Position numbers and translations under genes: made by a program. The notes beneath the pieces were generated by a model, which was not told the DNA's origin, did not search any database, and worked only from the letters and a program-made list of their open reading frames with translations. Of a DNA stretch of 64,000 bases, positions 30,647-43,832 are shown in pieces (the first letter of the stretch is position 1; each line of letters starts with the position of its first letter). The stretch is from Deroplatys truncata (lineage: Eukaryota > Arthropoda > Insecta > Mantodea > Mantidae), in NCBI GenBank assembly GCA_030765065.1, contig CM060977.1, positions 161,209,052-161,273,051 of the forward strand, written 5' to 3'.

Positions 30647-31491
30647 ACTTTCTCTATTACGTATAGTAAGTAGGGGAAGTATTGTATTCCACCCAAAAAT
30701 TCGATACCGAAATTTCACCGGAAATACATATTTTGAGACGCCCTGAATCCAAAAAAAGCATTTTTGGAAACATGTCCTTTGGTGTGTCTAGTGTGTGTCT
30801 GTCTGTGAACAGCATAACTCAGAAACGAACAGTCTGACAAACACCAAACTTGGTATTTAGGTTTAGTATCTTCCAGAAATGCGACACGAAGGTTTTCAAG
30901 AAAATCCCCCCACCCCAGACTACCCTTTACATGGAAAATTTTTCGAACATTTTAATTTTCTCAAAAATGGCTCTAACGATTTTGACTAAAATATCATAAG
31001 TTTAAGATATTTTTATGACAAATAAAATGTATATCTCGAATTTTCTGGGAATGTCTCCAAAAGTATTCTTCATTGTGAACGACTTTTTCATAACTGGTAA
31101 ACCATAAGAGATAGACAAAATTTTACTTCACGAAAAATGTAGATCACGTTAAAATACACAATATATGTCATATACATTTCTTTTGTTGAGTGAACACTTT
31201 TCGAGATATTGCTTGTTATTCCCTTAAATTTTCCAATACTTACACTTTTTCTCAAATTCGTTATTAATTTTTTTTATGTCCTGAACATACAAACAGAATG
31301 GAATGCGCCACATAGCAACCAGCTCTTAAAATATTTGACTATCGCTTAAAGCCTACCAATTCCCCTTGCATCTACAAGAAAATTAGTAATAAGATTGACA
31401 TCTCGATTAACATGAAGCATATGGAGAATAAGCGTTTGTAAAAGTAGTTTGTACAAGAGTAGAGAAAGTCATGTGAGTGTAACACATGAGA
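30647..31491 (+). repeat. R1 repeat, full length
   Basis: 5' end ACTTTCTCTATTACG, short GT tract near 30780, 3' hairpin and GAGA at 31491, T-runs on both flanks. Confidence 0.85.
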
Positions 31492-31785
31492 TTTTTTCTG
31501 TCTTTTTGAGGGCGTTAAAAAAACTAAGAATGAAAGAATTGCTTTGTAATCAATGGTCTTGTTTACTTTGTATACACTGATTACGAAGTGCTACTTCTAA
31601 GTATCAAGGTCACACATTTAACAGAGTGAATCAGCAAGAAATGGTTTCTCTACGACAAGTCTTGCTTATTCTTCATGCAAAGTAGACATAAAACAATTAG
31701 ACGTAGAAGATCTGCTTGCAATTAAACTCTACTCTGTTTTTAACGCATTTTAATGCTTTCTTTAAATATAGATGTCAGTATTTTT

Positions 31786-32660
31786 ACGTAAAGTAAGTAG
31801 GGGAAGTACTGCATTCCACCCAAAAATTCGATACCGAGATTTCACAGGAAATACATGTTTTGAGACCCCCTGAATCCAAAAAAAATCATTTTTGGAAACA
31901 TGTCCGTGTGTGTGTCTGTGAACAGCATAACTCAGAAACGAACAGTCGGATAAACACCAAACTTGGTATTTAGGATCAGTATCTTCCAGAGATGCGACAC
32001 GAAGGTTTTCAAGAAAATCCCCCCACCCCAGATTACCCTTTACATGGAACATTTTTCGAAAATTCTAATTTTCTCAAAAATGGCTCTACCGATTTTGATT
32101 AAAATATCATATATTTTAGATATTTTCATGACAAATAAAATGTATATCTTGAATTTTCTGTGAATGTCTCCAAAAGAATTCTTCATTGTGGACGACTTTT
32201 GGTAAACCGGTAAACCAAAAGAGATACACAAAATTTTACTACACAAAAAATTATATCGCGTTAAAATACACAATTTATAGCATATACATTTTTTTGTTGA
32301 GTGAACCATTTTCGATATATTGCTTGTTATTCCCTTAAGTATTTCAATACTTATTTTCTCAAATGAGAATTCGTTATTCATTTTTTTTGTCTTGGATATG
32401 CAAGGAGTATTAATTTTTGGGAAAGGGAATGGTGCTGCACTTGGCAACCAGCTATTAAGAGATATGTATGTGCTTAAACGCTACTGTATTTCTATATTGC
32501 CCTTGTAAATATATATTCCCCTTACATCTACAAGAAAATTAGCAATATGATAGAGTCTGCAAATGTTTATCTCGATTAACATGAAGTAGATGGAGAATAA
32601 GCGTTTGTATAAATAGTTTGTACAAGAGTAGAGAAAGTCATATGAGTGTAACACACCAAA
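31786..32660 (+). repeat. R1 repeat, 5' terminus eroded
   Basis: The first bases of the terminal repeat are lost; the rest follows R1 to a variant 3' end (CACACCAAA). Confidence 0.8.
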
Positions 32661-33034
32661 TTTTCTAATTTAAAATAAATCTGTGAAATTATGACTGTAA
32701 GAATAATGTAAGTATGGATTAATTAGAAAATTTGCAATATACTTCCCGTTATAGGTACCACCATGCTGGCGTGGCGTACTACAGATTTTTTTTATTTCAT
32801 TATTTTATTAAACAGTATTTTCCAAGTGATCATATACCGCTATTAAATGGCTTAAAGATTACCTTTTTTTTATTCTTCATCACAGTTTAGGCACTTAAAT
32901 CTTTCTGCCTTCAACAGTCCAAATGAAAAATATGTCATCTTCCAAAATGTAATATTCATGCAGTTGTTCTGCCAATCTCTTCATTGTTTTCGTTAAGGCC
33001 ATTCATTCTTTGGAATTCCGTTTGTCATTTTAAC
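32661..33034. other. Non-coding sequence, nothing recognised
   Basis: No gene or recognisable repeat. Confidence 0.35.
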
Positions 33035-34256
33035 TACGCTATGTGATCAAAAATATCCGGACACTCCCACAAACATACGTTTTTCATCTTAGGTGCATTG
33101 TGCTGCCACCTACTGCCTGGTACTCATTATCCGCGACCTCAGTAGTCATTAGACATCGTGAAACAGCAGAATGGGACGCTCCGTGGAACTCACGGACTTC
33201 GAACGTGGTCAGGTGATTGGGTGTCATTTGTGTCAGAAGTCTGTACGCGAGATTTCCACACTCCTAAACATCCCTAGGTCCACTGTTTCTGATGTGATAG
33301 TGAAGTGGAAACGTGAAGGGACATGTACCGTACAAAAGCGTACAGACCGACCTCGCCTGTTGACTGACAGAGACCGCCGACATTTGAAGAGTGTTGTAAA
33401 GAGCAAGAGGCAGACATCTATCCAGACCATTACACAGGAATTCCAAACTGCATCAGGATCCACTCCAAGTACTATGGCAGTTAGGCGTGAGGCGAGAAAC
33501 CTTGGATTCCATGGTCGAGCGGCTGCTCATAAGTCACACATCACGCAGGGAAAATGCCAAACGACGCCTCGCTTGGTGTAAGGGGCGTCAATATTACACG
33601 ATTGAACAGTGACAAAACGTTGTGTGGTGTGACGAATCATGGTATACAATGTGGCGATCCGATGACAGGACGTGGGTATGGCGAATGCCCGGTGAACGTC
33701 ATCTGCCAACGTGTGTAGTGCCAACAGTGAAATTCGGAGGTGGCGGTGTTATGGTGTAGTCGTGTCTTTCCTGGAGGGAGGTTGCACCCCTTGTTGATTT
33801 TCGTGGCACGATCACAGCGCAGATCTACATTGATATTTTAAAAGAACAATTCAGGGATGGCGACTGCATCTTTCAACACGATCGAGCACCTGTTCATACT
33901 GCACGGGCGGAGTGGTTACACGACAATAACATCCCTGTAATGGACTGGCCTGTACAGAGTCCTGACTTGAATTCTATAGAACACCTTTGGGATGTTTTGG
34001 AACGCCGACTTCGTGTCAGGCCTCACCGACCTACATCGATACCTCTCCTCAGTTCCGCACTCCATGAAGAATGGGCTGCCATTCTCCAAGAAACCTTCCA
34101 GCACCTGATTGAAAGTATGCCTGCAGAGTGAACGCTGCCATCAAGGTTAAGGGTGGGCCAACACCATATTGACTTCCAGCATTATCGATGGAGGACGCCA
34201 CGAACTTGTACGTCATTTTCAGCCATGTGTCCAGATACCTTTGATCACGTAGTGTA
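33035..34256 (+). mobile_element. Tc1-like transposon, copy B
   Basis: Both termini are present (ATGTGATCAAAAATATCCGG at left, CTTTGATCACGTAGTGTA at right), with TA at the ends. Confidence 0.9.
33171..34131 (+). pseudogene. Tc1-like transposase (copy B), broken
   Basis: The ORF from 33171 encodes the N-terminal DNA-binding region (MGRSVELTDFERGQVIG, PRSTVSDVIVKWKREG, GRPRL-like hook) and breaks near 33550. Later pieces have stops in the catalytic region (for example TGA near 33610 and TAG near 33757) and a small deletion near 33840. The C-terminal part with SPDLNSIEHLWDVLERR is open from 33940 to 34131. This copy has an intact N-terminal domain but no complete catalytic triad in one frame. 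Confidence 0.8.
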
Positions 34257-35065
34257 TATGATATTTCCAATTGCTTGTAAATACTGATTGCATTATTTAT
34301 TTCTTCAATTCCTAGCTTTTATCGGGTTTCAGAGTTACACATTTTAACTACTTTGCTGTATGTGCTATTGATCTTGGTTTCTTTTCTTCTCCGTGCAGTC
34401 TGATTTTGTGGCTAGGTACTATTCATTTTCCTAATCCGCATACTAGAATTTATACTCTATAGGTGTATAATAATTAAATCAGCTATAATGGATAATTTCT
34501 GTTTTCCATTCTTAATGTTTATTTTGCGCCCATTTATCTGCTTTGTGTGTAATTTGTATAAATATTTTAATTGCGTTTTTATGCGGTAATTATAGTTTAT
34601 ATTTGTGCGCATTATAATTGATTCTTAAAATGGGATATTTGCTATTCTTTCAAATATAAATGAATGTAAAATATTATGTGGATATTATTTATTTGCACTG
34701 TGTTAAACTTCAACTGGTCTAAGAGTTCAGATTGCCAGAATTAGTTTTGCGGGCCGTTTTTTCTTCAAAATCGTTCTTTTTCCCTCAAATTACCGATTCT
34801 GAATCAATACCTTCAGGATACTGACCACCAAACGTGTTATAACACGACCATTTGCCAAAATGTAGGATATATAGAAGATATATTTTCTCTCTCTTGGCAT
34901 ATTCTCATCCCCGCTGTCCTTTTCAATTGTTTAAAACGTGTTAATGTGATTTTGATAAAATAAATACATAAAGAAGCTCGGAGTGCATAATAATTCGGTT
35001 ATCTTCTGTTCACCTTTTCAGGGTAAAAGAATACATCGGGAAAAGAAAGAAAACTATAAAAAAAA
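34257..35065. other. AT-rich non-coding sequence
   Basis: No supported gene or repeat. Confidence 0.35.
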
Positions 35066-35912
35066 TCTGATGTGTTACACTCACATGACTTTCTCTACTC
35101 TTGTACAACTATTTTTACAAACGCTTATTCTCCATATGCCTCATGTTAATCGAGATATCGAGATGTTAATCTTATTGCTAATTTTCTTGTAGATATAAGG
35201 GGAATATGGTAGACTTTAAGCGATAGTCAAATATTTTAAGAGCTGGTTGCTATGTGGAGTATTCCATTCTCTTTGCATTACCAGGACAAAAACAAATTAA
35301 TAACTAATTCCTATTTGAGAAAAAGTGTAAGTATTGGAAAATTTAAGGGAATAATAAGCAATATCTCGAAAATGCTTCACTCATCAAAAAAAAATGTATG
35401 ACACAATGTATATTTTAACGAGATACGTTTTTTTGTGTAGTAAAAGTTTGTCTATCTCTTATGGTCTACCAGTTATGCGAAAGTCGTTTATAATGAAGAC
35501 TACTTTTGGAGACATTCCCAGAAAATTCAGGATATACATTTTATTTAACATGAAAATATCTTAAATATATGACATTTTGATCAAAATCGGTAGAGCCATT
35601 TTTGAAATATTAAAATTTTCGAAAAATGTTCCATATATACGGTAATCTGGGGTGGAAGTATTTTCTTGAAAACTTTTGTGTCGCATCTCTGGAAGATACT
35701 GAACCTAAATACCAAGTTTGGTGTTAATCGGACTGTTCGTTTCTGAGTTATGCTGTTCACAGACAGACACACAGACACACACGGACGTTTTCAAAAATGC
35801 TTGTTTTTAGATTCAGGAGGCATCAAAACATGTATTTCCGGTAAAATCTCGGTATCGAATTTTTGGGTGGAATGCAATACTTCCCCTACTTACTGTACGT
35901 AGTAGAGCAAGT
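35066..35912 (-). repeat. R1 repeat, full length
   Basis: Minus orientation, both termini recognisable (ACTTGCTCTACTACGT start on the minus strand, hairpin and CAGA at 35066). Confidence 0.85.
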
Positions 35913-36498
35913 AATAGCTTTCCTACACACAAATTGACTTGTATCGAGGCTCGACTTTAGAACTCCTCAAGCATGAATCAGACTCACCTTTAAACCATGG
36001 AGGCGGCCCATCTTAATCAGGCCCTGTTGTATTGTGTCGCTTTCAAGGTGCACCTTGCATCGCTTTCTGAATTCGTTACTACTAACGATCCGTAAATTAT
36101 AGTTTAGCATAACCTTGGGAATTATAATTTAAGCTAATTTGCTGTCTGTAATATGACAACTTCGTTTATCAGGTGCGATTGTCAGACCTACTCGAAACCT
36201 TAACTCTACTATTAGCGTACTTTGTAAACTTATTCAGGAGCTTCGTAGGTAGGGCGCTAGGACTCAGAACGGATTTCGAGTGCTGGTTATGAGGATTCTC
36301 GTTTTTCCTAGTATTCGTCTATCTCGCCAAATATATTCTTAAGGAGTACCCCAAATAAGTTGAATTCCAGATAAGATGACGCTTATTCCTAATTCGGCCA
36401 TTAATAGTAGATTATGATAAAAGGGGAGTAGGAGGAATGTTTCGCATTCTAGGTGAAAAATAAAACCACTTTTAACACGTGTGACACACACTATTTTT
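35913..36498. other. Non-coding sequence; last ~90 bases shared with 53745-53873
   Basis: No gene. The stretch 36405-36498, including TTAATAGTAGATTA and TTTAACACGTGTG, is clearly related to the sequence directly before the R1 copy at 53874. Confidence 0.5.
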
Positions 36499-37339
36499 GC
36501 TTTCTCTACTACGTATAGTAAGTAGGGGAAGTACTGTATTCCACCCAAAAATTCGACACCGAGATTTCACCGGAAATATATGTTTTGAAACCCCCTGAAT
36601 CCAAAAAAAAACCATTTTTGGAAACATGTCCTGTGTGTGTGTCTGTCTATTAACAGCATAACTCAGAAACGAACAGTGGGATAAACACCAAACCTGGTAT
36701 TTAGATTCAGTATCTTTCAGAGATGGAACACGAAGGTTTTCAAGAAAATCTCCTCATCCCAACTACCCTTTACATGGATCTTTTTTCGAAATTTTTAATT
36801 TTCTTAAAAATGGCTCTAACGATTTTGATTAAAATATCATATGTTTAAGATATCTTCATGTTCAAATGAAATATATATCTCGAATTTTCTGGGAATGTCT
36901 CCAAAAGTATTCTTTATTGTGAACGACTTTTGCATAACTGGTAAACCATAAGAGATAGACAAACTTTTACTTCACAAAAAATGTAGATCACATTAAAATA
37001 CACAATTTATTTCATATACATTTGTTTTTTTGTTGAGTGAACCATTTTCGAGATATTGCTTGTTATTCCTTTAAATTTTCCAATACTTATACCTTTTCTC
37101 AAATGGGAATTCGTTAATATTTTTTTTCCTGGTAATGCAAAGAGAATGGAATACTCCACATAGCAACCAGCTCTTAAAATATTTGACTATCGCTTAAAGC
37201 CTACCAATTCCCCTTGCATCTACAAGAAAACTAGCAATAAGATTAACATCTCGATTAACATGAGGCATATGGAGAATAAGCGTTTATAAAAATAGTTTTT
37301 ACAAGAGTAGAGAAAGTCATGTGAGTGTAACACATAAGA
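36499..37339 (+). repeat. R1 repeat, full length
   Basis: Starts GCTTTCTCTACTACG, ends with the hairpin and TAAGA. Confidence 0.85.
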
Positions 37340-37354
37340 TTTCTAGACACATAA

Positions 37355-38090
37355 GATTTTTGTCTGTCTGTGTATGTGTGAATAACATAAATTAAGAACG
37401 AAATGTCGGATAAATACCAAACTTGGTATTTAAGTTGAGTATCTTACAAAGAGCCAACACAGATATTTACAAGGAAATCTTCTCACCCGAAACTACCCTC
37501 TATATGGAACATTGTCCTAAATTGTTTATTTTCTCCAAAATGGTTCTAACGATTTTGATTAAAATACCATAGTTTAAGATTCTTAATAGACAAATAAAAC
37601 GTATATCTTGAATTTTTAATGAATAGCTTGTGAATTCCTCTTCATTAGGAATGAAGTTTGCACATTCTTGTATAACTTGTAAACGTTAAGCGATAGATGA
37701 AAAACGCACTACACGAGAAATGTAGATCTCTTTAATACACGTAATTTATTTCAAATAACCTTTTTAGTGGCATCGACCATTTCCGAATATATCCGTTATT
37801 AATGGTTCGAATTTTCAATACTTAATCATTCTTTTTAAGTCTTGTCGATTTTCGTCTGTTTTTCAAGGTGTCGTGCGAAGATTATAAAGCCAGCGTATAG
37901 TGTCCAGTTCTAAAACATTTGGCTATCGCTATTCTCTTTGTGTGTATAACAAAATGTGTAATGTAGCTATCTCCGAAAAGATTTATCTTATGAAGTAGAT
38001 AACAAAATAAAAAATTTCGTAAGAATAAATCGTATACTTACTAGTGCGCGCTAGAGGGTAGAGAAAATCATGCAAATGTAACACATCAGA
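37355..38090 (+). repeat. Diverged R1 relative
   Basis: Follows the R1 order (GT-rich start, AAATACCAAACTTGGTATTT, TGGTTCTAACGATTTTGATT, GTAGAGAAAATCATGCAAATGTAACACATCAGA at the end, here given in pieces) with many substitutions, so it is an older subfamily or old copy. Confidence 0.7.
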
Positions 38091-38527
38091 TTTCTTGAGC
38101 TGTTGCCCATAACTTCTTATATTTCTTATGCAGTGTCAATGGTGATACAAACTTTTCATCCTTCTATGTTACTGATTTTTTTATGAACTTTAATGCGGAA
38201 GGTCATATCGGACTATGAATGAATGAAATGCTACTCAAATGAGCCTCGGGTGCATATAAATTATATTAATGAACGTTTAGACGGAGCGAGATGCCATGGT
38301 ATTAATGTGTGAGGCTCACATAATGGAGATCCCGGGCTCTATTCACGTGGCCGGCTACCCTGACCACGTTCTTTATTTCGTAGTTTTTCTGTCTCAGTAG
38401 GCGAATGCTACCATGAATTATTTCATTATTTCTTTGACCATATTAGATTAAGAGGCGCAAAGTTTTGGTTGAAAAAAGGAAACTTTGAAATGCTGAAAAT
38501 AATATAAAAGGACAAAGATGTATTACA
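38091..38527. other. Non-coding sequence
   Basis: No gene. A tRNA-like stretch around 38285-38360 was considered as a SINE but lacks good promoter boxes. Confidence 0.3.
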
Positions 38528-38716
38528 ATTCATGAAATTAAGGAAGCATTAAAATATAAGTGGCAAAAAGAATGGGAGGAAATAAATGAACGAAGAAAAG
38601 TTTATAATTTATTTCCCAATATTCAAGCAGGATTGTAATTAAACTATTTACAACTGACTAAGGAATTCCTGCATTTTATTAAGGATCATGGACCCTACAA
38701 GACTTATTGGAAAAAA
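38528..38716 (+). pseudogene. Non-LTR retrotransposon C-terminal (RNase H/end domain) fragment, left part
   Basis: Open frame with EIKEALKYKWQKEWEEI, one stop, then TKEFLHFIKDHGPYKTYW. The H-G-P-Y-x-x-Y block is the typical L-T-G-H-G-P-F-x-x-Y motif near the end of jockey-type ORF2 proteins. It is cut at 38716 by an R1 insertion and continues at 39520. Confidence 0.6.
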
Positions 38717-39519
38717 TCTGATTTGTTACACTCACATGACTTTCTCTACTCTTGTACAAGCTATTTTTACAAACGCTTATTCTCCATATGCTTCATGTTA
38801 ATCGAGATATCGAGATGTTAATATTATTGCTAATTTTCTTGTAGATGCAAAGGGAATTGGTAGGTTTTAAGCGATAGTCAAATATTTTAAGAGCTAGTTG
38901 CTATGTGGAGTATTCCATTCTCTTTGCATTACCAGGACAAAAATGAATAACGAATTCCCATTTGAGAAAAGTAAAATTTAAGGGAATAACAAGAAATATC
39001 TCGAAAATGGTTCACTCAACAAAAAACTGTATATGACATAAATTGTATATTTTAACGCGATCTACATTTTTTGTGTAGTAAAATTTTCTCCATCTCTTAC
39101 GGTTTACCAGTTATGCAAAAGTCGTTCACAATGAAGAATACTTTTGGAGACATTCCCAGAAAATTCAATATATACATTTTAATTGTCATGAAAGTATCTT
39201 AAATATATGATATTTTAATAAAAATCGTTGGATCCATTTTTGAGAAAATTAAAATTTTCGAAAAATGTTCCATGTAAAGGGTAATCTGGGGTGGGGGATT
39301 TTCTTGAAAACCTTCGTGTCGCATCTCTGGAAGATACTGAACCTAAATACCAAGTTTGGTGTTTATCCAGACACATTGACACACACACGGACATGTTTCC
39401 AAAAATACCTTTTTTGGATTCAGGAGGCCTCAAAACATGTATTTCCGGTGAAATCTCGGTATGGAATTTTTTAGTGGAATGCAATACTTCCCCTACTTAC
39501 TATACGCAGTAGAGAAAGT
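38717..39519 (-). repeat. R1 repeat inserted into a non-LTR retrotransposon ORF
   Basis: Full-length R1 in minus orientation. The flanking ORF halves line up across it, giving a natural empty-site reference for the R1 boundaries. Confidence 0.85.
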
Positions 39520-39895
39520 AATAAATGAAACCGCTGATAACGTCTGTGAAATATGTAATGTTCAAGATACTTCTGAGCACACAGTTTCTAAATGTATAAG
39601 ATATCAACAAAATCTATTAGAGGAACAAACAATTTTGGAATGCCATGCTGTATATGAAATTTTACGACATCCCGAATTGGCTTTAAAATTGCATCTAACA
39701 AATTATGTGAACATAACTGCATGGGAACAAGATGCAAAATACAGAGAACATTTACGTCATTTACCAAATGTAGACGTAGAGTTGGAGAGAAGAAGATTTC
39801 AAAGAATTCAAAATCGAAACCAAAATGTTGAGAATAATTTACTTTTAAATCTGCAAGTATTACTGGATGATGAAATTAATATTAATGAAGTATAA
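39520..39895 (+). pseudogene. Non-LTR retrotransposon C-terminal fragment, right part (zinc-knuckle-like end)
   Basis: Open to TAA at 39893-39895. It contains CEICNVQDTSEHTVSKC, a C-x2-C-x9-H-x4-C cluster found at the end of many non-LTR ORF2 proteins, followed by a charged tail. Together with the piece before the R1 insertion it represents the last ~180 residues of the protein. Confidence 0.6.
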
Positions 39896-40929
39896 ATAAC
39901 AGAAAATATTTTGCTGTTTTGATGGACGGCGAGAAATGGGTGCAAGAAGAAGAATTAGATGATTCAATGGGAGATTATTGGGATTTTGGATAGAAGAAGA
40001 GGGTGCCGGTGTAGTAAATGAGGCCGAGGAGGAGATTGGAGACATTTTGTGAAAGATGGATGTTTGAAGGTGTAGTTTGCTGCAGATTATTATATTGGCA
40101 GAATTTTTTTAGCTCCAATTAAAATGGTGAATGTGAAGTGTAAGTGTGAAGATAAGTGTGTGTTTAGAAATGATGTGTGCGAGTAGTGTGTACAGAAGAT
40201 AAAAGTGAATGGAAGGAAGTTTTGTGTAGTGAGTGATGGATAAGAAGAATGAAGACTTAGTTATAGGTATATTTAAATTAAATTATTGTAAATTGAAGTG
40301 TAAATATTAATTTAATAATAATAGAATACGGTGTTAGATATATAATTTTAGTTTGTATTAAATATCTTAAATGTTAACTTATTGAATGGAAATATAAATA
40401 GGATATATGATGATTAATGAATAAATGAAATTATATATATATATATAAAGTTTATAAGCTTATTGTGTGTAGGTTATTAAATTAAAATGATTTGATGTAG
40501 TGCATTTGTGTTTAAATATATATTTTAGCATTAAATAGTAAGCGTGAAGATGAGTATGAAATGTTTTAAATAACTTTAAAGAGGAATAAGTAATAGGATT
40601 TTTGGATTATTTATGTAAAGACATGTAGTTATAAATAGTAGGGAAGGAAAATATAAATTATAAAATAAATGTGTTATAAAAGAATTATAAATATATATAT
40701 ATATATTATATGCACATGAATATAAATAAGGTAGATGATTATTATTTTCTTTTGTAGTTTAAAGGAAATTAATAAATAAAAATGTAAATGAAGGAAATAT
40801 TGTTAATTTGTATATAATTATTTTAGTGTGAAGGTATAATTTTAAAAATACAAGTAAATTTATAAATTATTATAATAATGTATTAAGTAAGCTATATTAT
40901 ATATTAATTTAACTGTATAATAGAAACCA
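39896..40929. other. AT-rich tail region with TA tracts
   Basis: Very AT-rich, with (TA)n near 40430-40447 and 40689-40707. It may be the 3' untranslated region of the preceding non-LTR element. No gene. Confidence 0.4.
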
Positions 40930-41757
40930 TCTGATGTGTTACACTCACATGACTTTCTCTACTCTTGTACAAATTATTATTACAAACGCTTATTCTCCAT
41001 ATGCTTCATGTTAATCGAGATATCGAGATGTTAATCTTACTGCTAATTTTCTTGTAGATGCAAGGGGAATTGGTAGGCTTTAAGCGATAGTCAAATATTT
41101 TAAGCGCTGGTTGCTATGTGGCGCATTCCATTCTCTTTGTATTACCAGGACAAAAAAATGAATAACGAATTTAATTATTGGAAAATTTAAGGGAATAAGA
41201 AGCAATATCTCAAAAATGATTCACCCAACAACAAAAAATGTATGATATAAATTGTGTATTTTAACACGATCTACATTTTGGTGTAGTAAAATTTTGTCTA
41301 TCTGTTGTGGTTTACCAATTATGCTAAAGTCGTACGCAATGAAGAATACTTTGGAGACATTCCCAATAAATTCGTGATATACATTTTATTTGTCATGAAA
41401 ATATCTTAAACTATGATATTTTAATCAAAATCGTTATAGCCATTTTTGAGAAAATTAAAATTTTCGAAAAACGTTCCATGTAAAGGGTAATCTGGGGTGG
41501 GGGATTTTCTTCAAAACCTTCGTGTCGCATCTCTGGAAGATACTGAACCTAAATACCAAGTTTGGTGTTTATCCGACTGTTCGTTTCTGAGTTATGCTGT
41601 TCACAGGCACACACAGACACACACACGGACATGTTTCCAAAAATGCTTTTTTTTATTCAGGGGGTCTCAAAACATGCATTTCTGGTGAAATCTCGGTATC
41701 GAATTTTTGGGGTGGAAGACAATACTTCCCCTACCTACTATACGTAGTAGAGAAAGT
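40930..41757 (-). repeat. R1 repeat, full length
   Basis: Minus orientation, both termini present, short internal deletion near 41170. Confidence 0.85.
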
Positions 41758-42228
41758 AAAAAGAACTTATTTAAGCTAGAAGATTACAATAATTAGTAGT
41801 GTATACCAGTATGTAACCGTTGGATACCAGTGGAGTAGTTTTTAGTTTTGTAGTAAGTTTTGTTAGTTAAGTAACCGGATACCAGTTGCTTTTATGCTGG
41901 TTACCAGAATTAGTATACATTTATAGATTTTAAATTAATATTTATTTACACCTTTACTATCTATTATTGGTTTTCTTTACTTATGTTTTCTATTTTATGT
42001 TTTCTTTGTAGGTAGTTAGGTATAGCTATAGATTTCATCTGTAAAATGAATGTATCTAAGAATTGAAGAATTTGATTCAATAAGTAGAAAATTTGAATAT
42101 ATGCCCCGATATAGTAACCTAGATACCGGGGTTGAATATTCAGATATTTTATTTATTTTGTGCCTATTATATTTCCCGTATATCTGATTCACTTTGTCTG
42201 TTTCAGGGATATAGGAACAGGGGCCTGT
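41758..42228. other. Non-coding sequence
   Basis: No gene. GGATACCAG and GATACCGG-like words recur several times between 41800 and 42140, suggesting an old low-order repeat. Confidence 0.35.
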
Positions 42229-42484
42229 TTCACAACGTTTACAATCCTCGTAAATTGTTAACTGTGTAATTTGTAAAAATATTTTTCACAATAAGTTTGT
42301 AAGGTTGAACTTTACAAACAAGCTTAAATGTTGTATATTAATTTACAAATTAAACGTTATAGTATTTACAAGTGATTTGTTTCACAATCAAATATTAATT
42401 TCAGACATTTGTAAAGTGTATTTTAAAGTAAGGAGCTTATCTGCAAACGGCTCTTGTTTAGAAAGCAAGCTACCATCAATAAGA

Positions 42485-43191
42485 CGAAAGTCCCAGACGT
42501 TTTGAAATAAACAATTAAAAAAATGCAAATATCAACGTTTATTATCTACATTTGAAAGGTACACTCATAAGCTATTTTTCTACATAGTCGCCATTCAAAT
42601 TGAGGCTTTTATCATACCGTGGCACAAGTTTTTCAATACCCTCTCTGTAGAAATCTGCCGCCTGCGACTTCAACCAGTGGTTTACACCGGCATGCAGTTC
42701 AGCGTCAGTATCAAAGCATCAATTTGATGCACCAAACTCCGTGAAGTTTGAGGAAAATGTTCCGAAAGTTCTGTAATCGTGAAACGACGATTTTCACGAA
42801 TTTTGTCATTGATTTGCATTGACAGTTCATCAGTCATAAGGCTGGGTCTACCACTGCGATCCTCGTCGTGAACATTGGTATGGCCATTATTAAAATCAAT
42901 GCACCATTGCCTGACTCGGCTTTCACTCATTATTCCCTGCCGTAAACATCACAAACTTGACGATAAATTTAAATTAGTTTGTTCTTTTTAGCCAACCGCA
43001 CTTCCCAAGTGGCGGGATTTTCTATTGCAGCGCACATTTTAACAACTCACAGAGAGCACAGTAAGGATGGCGCAGTCCTCACTCTACCACAGCTGGATGC
43101 ATACTGAATGTAGGAACGTTCTGACACCAAGATGTCGGTTCTAGACCTACTCATTGCCACGATAGGTCAAAACGTCTGGGACTGGCTTCGT
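42485..43191 (-). mobile_element. Internally deleted mariner element
   Basis: Inverted termini GTCCCAGACGTTTTGA (42490) and TCAAAACGTCTGGGAC (43167). The minus strand reads ESRVRQWCIDFNNG, then DRSGRPSLMTDE and FTITELSEHFPQTSRS, the helix-turn-helix half of a mariner transposase. It jumps near 42720 to a short C-terminal piece (HWLKSQAADFYREGIEKL). The catalytic part is gone, so this is a non-autonomous deletion derivative. Confidence 0.75.
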
Positions 43192-43832
43192 GTATTAGAC
43201 AAAACAAAACAATATTTAGTATCAACACAACAAAATATCACAAAAAATTGCATAAAATGCTAATTAGCAGCAGTTCCAGTGACTCAAATAATGATAGTGT
43301 TCATATAAGGAAAGGTAAAGTCGCAAACATTTTAGGCTCAGAATAATTTAATTGCTGCTCCTCTGTTTATGAATACAATGAGAGGCTTGGAATGAATCGT
43401 TCAGCAATGAAATTACTATTGCGAGATACCTATTGGAATCACATTCAGAATGCAACAGGCACAGTGGAGCCTTAACTTCAAAACAACCGTGTGGCTTTGC
43501 ACTAGATGGAACCTGGCAATAGTGTGATATTACAATGTAGTTGTTAGATCGTTCGCACCTAATTTTCTCTAAAATAGCAATCCTATTTTCATTTCTGAAC
43601 TTAAATACCGTCATGTTGAACCTAAAGTGAAAATCCCGCTTTCGCGCTTAAACCAATCAACGCAATATACAGGAGGACCATTTAAAGTTGAGACTGCACA
43701 ATATCTTCGAAACTAAGCGTTGTAGAAAGAAATGTATTTAATAAAAGTTGCTTGATATCATTGTTTATAATATCAATAATTATATTGGGTTCAATTTAAA
43801 TTGATCCTAATTGTATGTTCCCATTTAAAAAA

